A program made the translations under genes and the position numbers. The notes beneath the pieces are model-generated. The model had not been told where the DNA came from and searched no databases. It was given only the letters and a program-made list of their open reading frames with translations. Shown here in pieces: positions 30,340-32,140 of a stretch of 32,140 nucleotides of DNA. How positions within the stretch are numbered: position 1 is the stretch's first letter; each line of letters opens with the position of its first letter. Source of the stretch: Bacteroidales bacterium (lineage in GTDB: Bacteria > Bacteroidota > Bacteroidia > Bacteroidales > Bacteroidaceae); assembly GCA_018064685.1 (NCBI GenBank), contig JAGHUS010000104.1:1-32140 (forward strand), in the 5' to 3' direction.

Positions 30340-31812
30340 ATGGCAAAAGACAAGTTAATGTACGTATGCGAACAGTGCGGACAGGAGAGTGCCAAATGGC
30401 TGGGTAAATGTCCGGCCTGCGGACAATGGGGCACGATGAAGGAGTTTCGTGTCAAGAGCGAAAAGCCCACATCGGCTGTTGCTCGTGCTGCCATGCAGGC
30501 TGCTGGCGTTGATGCTGACAAGAATCGCAACAAACCGAAGCCTATGAGTCGCATTGAGGCGAACCGCGAACCACGCATCGACATGATGGACGATGAACTG
30601 AATCGTGTGCTGGGTGGTGGATTGGTGCCTGGCAGCCTCGTCTTGCTGGGTGGCGAACCTGGCATTGGCAAGAGTACATTGGTGCTGCAGACGGTGCTGA
30701 AGCTGGCGCGTACACGTAAGGTGCTATATGTAAGCGGTGAGGAAAGCGAGCGACAGATAAAGCTGAGAGCGGAGAGGTTGAAGAACGTCGATGGCTCGCA
30801 AGCACTATCTAATTCTACTAAAGGGGAGGGCGCACATCCGCTTGAGAATACTTTGGGGGATGAGGTGGATGATAATCTGCTGGTGCTTTGTGAGACTTCG
30901 TTGGAACAGATCTTTGACGAGGTGGCCGAGGTGGAACCTGACCTCTTGGTTATTGACTCCATACAAACTATCTCGACCGAGACCGTAGAGAGTTCGCCTG
31001 GCAGCTTGAGTCAGATACGCGAATGTGCGGCTTCGCTGCTGAAGTATGCCAAGACGGGTGGAGTGAGCATCTTGCTCATTGGCCATATCACCAAGGAGGG
31101 TACGCTGGCCGGACCTAAGGTGCTGGAGCATATTGTCGACACAGTGTTGCAGTTTGAAGGCGATCAGCACTATATGTATCGCATCCTGCGTGGCATCAAG
31201 AACCGATTTGGCAACACCAGCGAGCTAGGTATCTACGAGATGCGTCACGATGGTTTGCGACAGGTGACGAACCCTAGCGAACTGCTCCTTACGGATAATC
31301 GTGAGGGACTGTCGGGTGTAGCTATTGCGTCGGCCATCGAAGGTGTTCGTCCGTTCGTCATCGAGACCCAGGCACTGGTAAGCACTGCCGCATATGGTAC
31401 GGCTCAACGTAGCACCATCGGCTTCGAGGGACGGCGACTGAATATGCTGCTGGCGGTGCTGGAGAAGCGTGTGGGATTCAAGTTGGCACAGAAGGATGTG
31501 TTCCTGAACATAGCCGGTGGACTGCGTGTCACCGATCCAGCTCTCGACCTTAGCGTCATTTCAGCGGTGCTGAGTAGCAACGTCGATGCTCCGATAGAGG
31601 TTGATGTGTGCATGGCTGGCGAGGTGGGACTGAGTGGCGAGATTCGTCCGGTGTCGCGCATAGAACAGCGTATAGCCGAGGCTCAGAAGCTGGGCTTCAA
31701 ACGTATGTTGCTGCCCGCTCATAACATGCAGGGACTGGATGCTAAACGCTTTAAGATACAGCTGGTTCCCGTAAGGAAGGTGAGCGAAGCAGTAAGAGAG
31801 CTGTTTGGGTAA
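30340..31812 (+). CDS. radA: DNA repair protein RadA
   Basis: RecA-like ATPase that drives branch migration in recombinational repair. Of 490 residues, the N-terminal zinc finger is CEQCG ... CPACG (residues 9-30), Walker A is GGEPGIGKSTL near 104-114, Walker B is LLVIDS near 203, the RadA-specific KNRFG motif is near 287, and a Lon-protease-like domain fills the C-terminal third (GEVGLSGEIRPV near 427). E. coli RadA is 460 residues. Here about 24 extra residues lie at 153-176 between the AERL segment and NLLVLCETSLEQI; the DNA there resembles the palindromic element found in GH89. All catalytic motifs are intact, so the protein is probably functional. It is transcribed alone. Confidence 0.96.
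   Translation: MAKDKLMYVCEQCGQESAKWLGKCPACGQWGTMKEFRVKSEKPTSAVARAAMQAAGVDADKNRNKPKPMSRIEANREPRIDMMDDELNRVLGGGLVPGSLVLLGGEPGIGKSTLVLQTVLKLARTRKVLYVSGEESERQIKLRAERLKNVDGSQALSNSTKGEGAHPLENTLGDEVDDNLLVLCETSLEQIFDEVAEVEPDLLVIDSIQTISTETVESSPGSLSQIRECAASLLKYAKTGGVSILLIGHITKEGTLAGPKVLEHIVDTVLQFEGDQHYMYRILRGIKNRFGNTSELGIYEMRHDGLRQVTNPSELLLTDNREGLSGVAIASAIEGVRPFVIETQALVSTAAYGTAQRSTIGFEGRRLNMLLAVLEKRVGFKLAQKDVFLNIAGGLRVTDPALDLSVISAVLSSNVDAPIEVDVCMAGEVGLSGEIRPVSRIEQRIAEAQKLGFKRMLLPAHNMQGLDAKRFKIQLVPVRKVSEAVRELFG
30798..30869 (+). repeat. Probable remnant of a palindromic element within radA
   Basis: The stretch encodes about 24 residues absent from the usual RadA alignment (SQALSNSTKGEGAHPLENTL and a few more). 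It contains AAAGGGGAGG (30820-30829) and CTTTGGGGGA followed by TGAG (30851-30864). Both strings also occur in the GH89 element (15760-15769 in complement; 15766-15779). Boundaries are approximate. Confidence 0.55.
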
Positions 31813-31832
31813 AGACTCTCAACCCCACCTTT

Positions 31833-31871
31833 AACTTGTGAATCATGGGGTCAGACCCTGTGATCCAAGTT
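31833..31871. repeat. Palindrome related to the ends of the 209-bp element
   Basis: GTGAATCATGGGGTCAGACC here differs from the 25647 element end at one of 20 positions. The arms AACTTG...GGGTC and GACCC...CAAGTT pair with small bulges. It is 20 nt after the radA stop and could also act as its transcript end, though no U-tract follows. Confidence 0.65.
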
Positions 31872-31896
31872 CCCCCTGACTCACTGCGCTAGCCTT

Positions 31897-31912
31897 CTTC
31901 CCTTCGGGGAAG
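31897..31912. repeat. UUCG-capped hairpin in a REP-like block
   Basis: CTTCCC-TTCG-GGGAAG is a 6-bp stem with an exceptionally stable tetraloop. A second CGAAGGG run at 31924 gives an alternative, longer pairing with the same left arm. Confidence 0.6.
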
Positions 31913-31990
31913 ATGCCGTAGGACGAAGGGGGGCATTAAGAAATTACAAAATATATGATACAAGAGTTTCGCATGTTGCCTATCGGCAAG

Positions 31991-32105
31991 AAATCTTAGC
32001 CCTGTCGGGGAAATATTAGGCCCTATCGGGGAAATCTTAGTTAAGGAAATATTTCTAAAAAAAAGAGATTTCCAGCGTAAGCAACAAGATTTCCGGCTTT
32101 AGCCG
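31991..32105. repeat. Tandem and inverted short repeats at the window end
   Basis: Two units of 20-21 nt (AAATCTTAG-CCCTGTCGGGG and AAATATTAG-GCCCTATCGGGG) plus a partial third (to 32040). GATTTCC inverts part of this at 32067-32073 and again at 32088. CGGCTTTAGCCG (32094-32105) is a small hairpin. No gene is seen from 31813 to 32140. Confidence 0.6.
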
Positions 32106-32140
32106 CCTAGATTTGACTTTCCCTTCGGCCGTCGAGCTGA

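Noticed and set aside
31955..31999. 14-codon ORF MIQEFRMLPIGKKS
   Set aside because: It recalls the N-terminus of Bacteroidota AAA-ATPase-like proteins (LPIG motif), but it is too short to support; at most a gene fragment.

Overview
The window looks like a chromosomal stretch from a Bacteroidales bacterium, most likely Prevotellaceae (genus inferred, not shown). The grounds are a SusC/SusD pair, a LruC-type lipoprotein, polysaccharide-degrading enzymes in co-directional blocks, and repeated Bacteroidota-type promoters (TTTG, about 20 nt, TAnnTTTG). No rRNA, tRNA, CRISPR array, integrase or transposase gene was seen.

Layout. (1) 167-3279, plus strand: a secreted PL11 rhamnogalacturonan lyase followed 2 nt later by a CapA-type lipoprotein; then 3379-4509, a glycerate kinase. 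A hairpin at 4558-4588 separates these from the next, convergent block. (2) 12979-4627, minus strand, one apparent operon from a clear promoter at 12999-13030: GH28 glycosidase, secreted histidine phosphatase, hexuronate permease, uronate isomerase (uxaC), mannonate dehydratase (uxuA), fructuronate reductase (uxuB). This takes a uronic acid from release, through import, to 2-keto-3-deoxygluconate. (3) 24406-13104, minus strand: a polysaccharide utilization locus with SusC and SusD under one promoter and terminator, then GH92, GH89 and a membrane acetyltransferase under a second promoter, ending at the terminator at 13041-13087. GH89 plus the acetyltransferase match the two consecutive human lysosomal heparan sulfate steps (NAGLU and HGSNAT).

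(4) 24616-28687 is mixed: a secreted Asn/Gln/Gly-rich protein, an AlbA_2-domain protein, a three-helix membrane protein, and about 0.9 kb of repeat-rich DNA holding two very small ORFs (a Cys/His-rich 44-residue ORF and a highly acidic 47-residue ORF). (5) 28688-30073: a LruC-type surface lipoprotein; 30340-31812: radA; then 330 nt of repeats.

The most unusual content is not in the large genes. There is a 267-bp intergenic element with 32-nt inverted ends and eight GTGGAACC sites that would fold like a cloverleaf; a 209-bp near-palindromic element whose end motif recurs after radA; palindromic insertions that appear to have been absorbed in frame by two unrelated proteins, GH89 and RadA; four exact TCGCAGCGA sites at exact 22-bp spacing; and a cluster of inverted GGGGGCA motifs in front of the acidic microprotein ORF.
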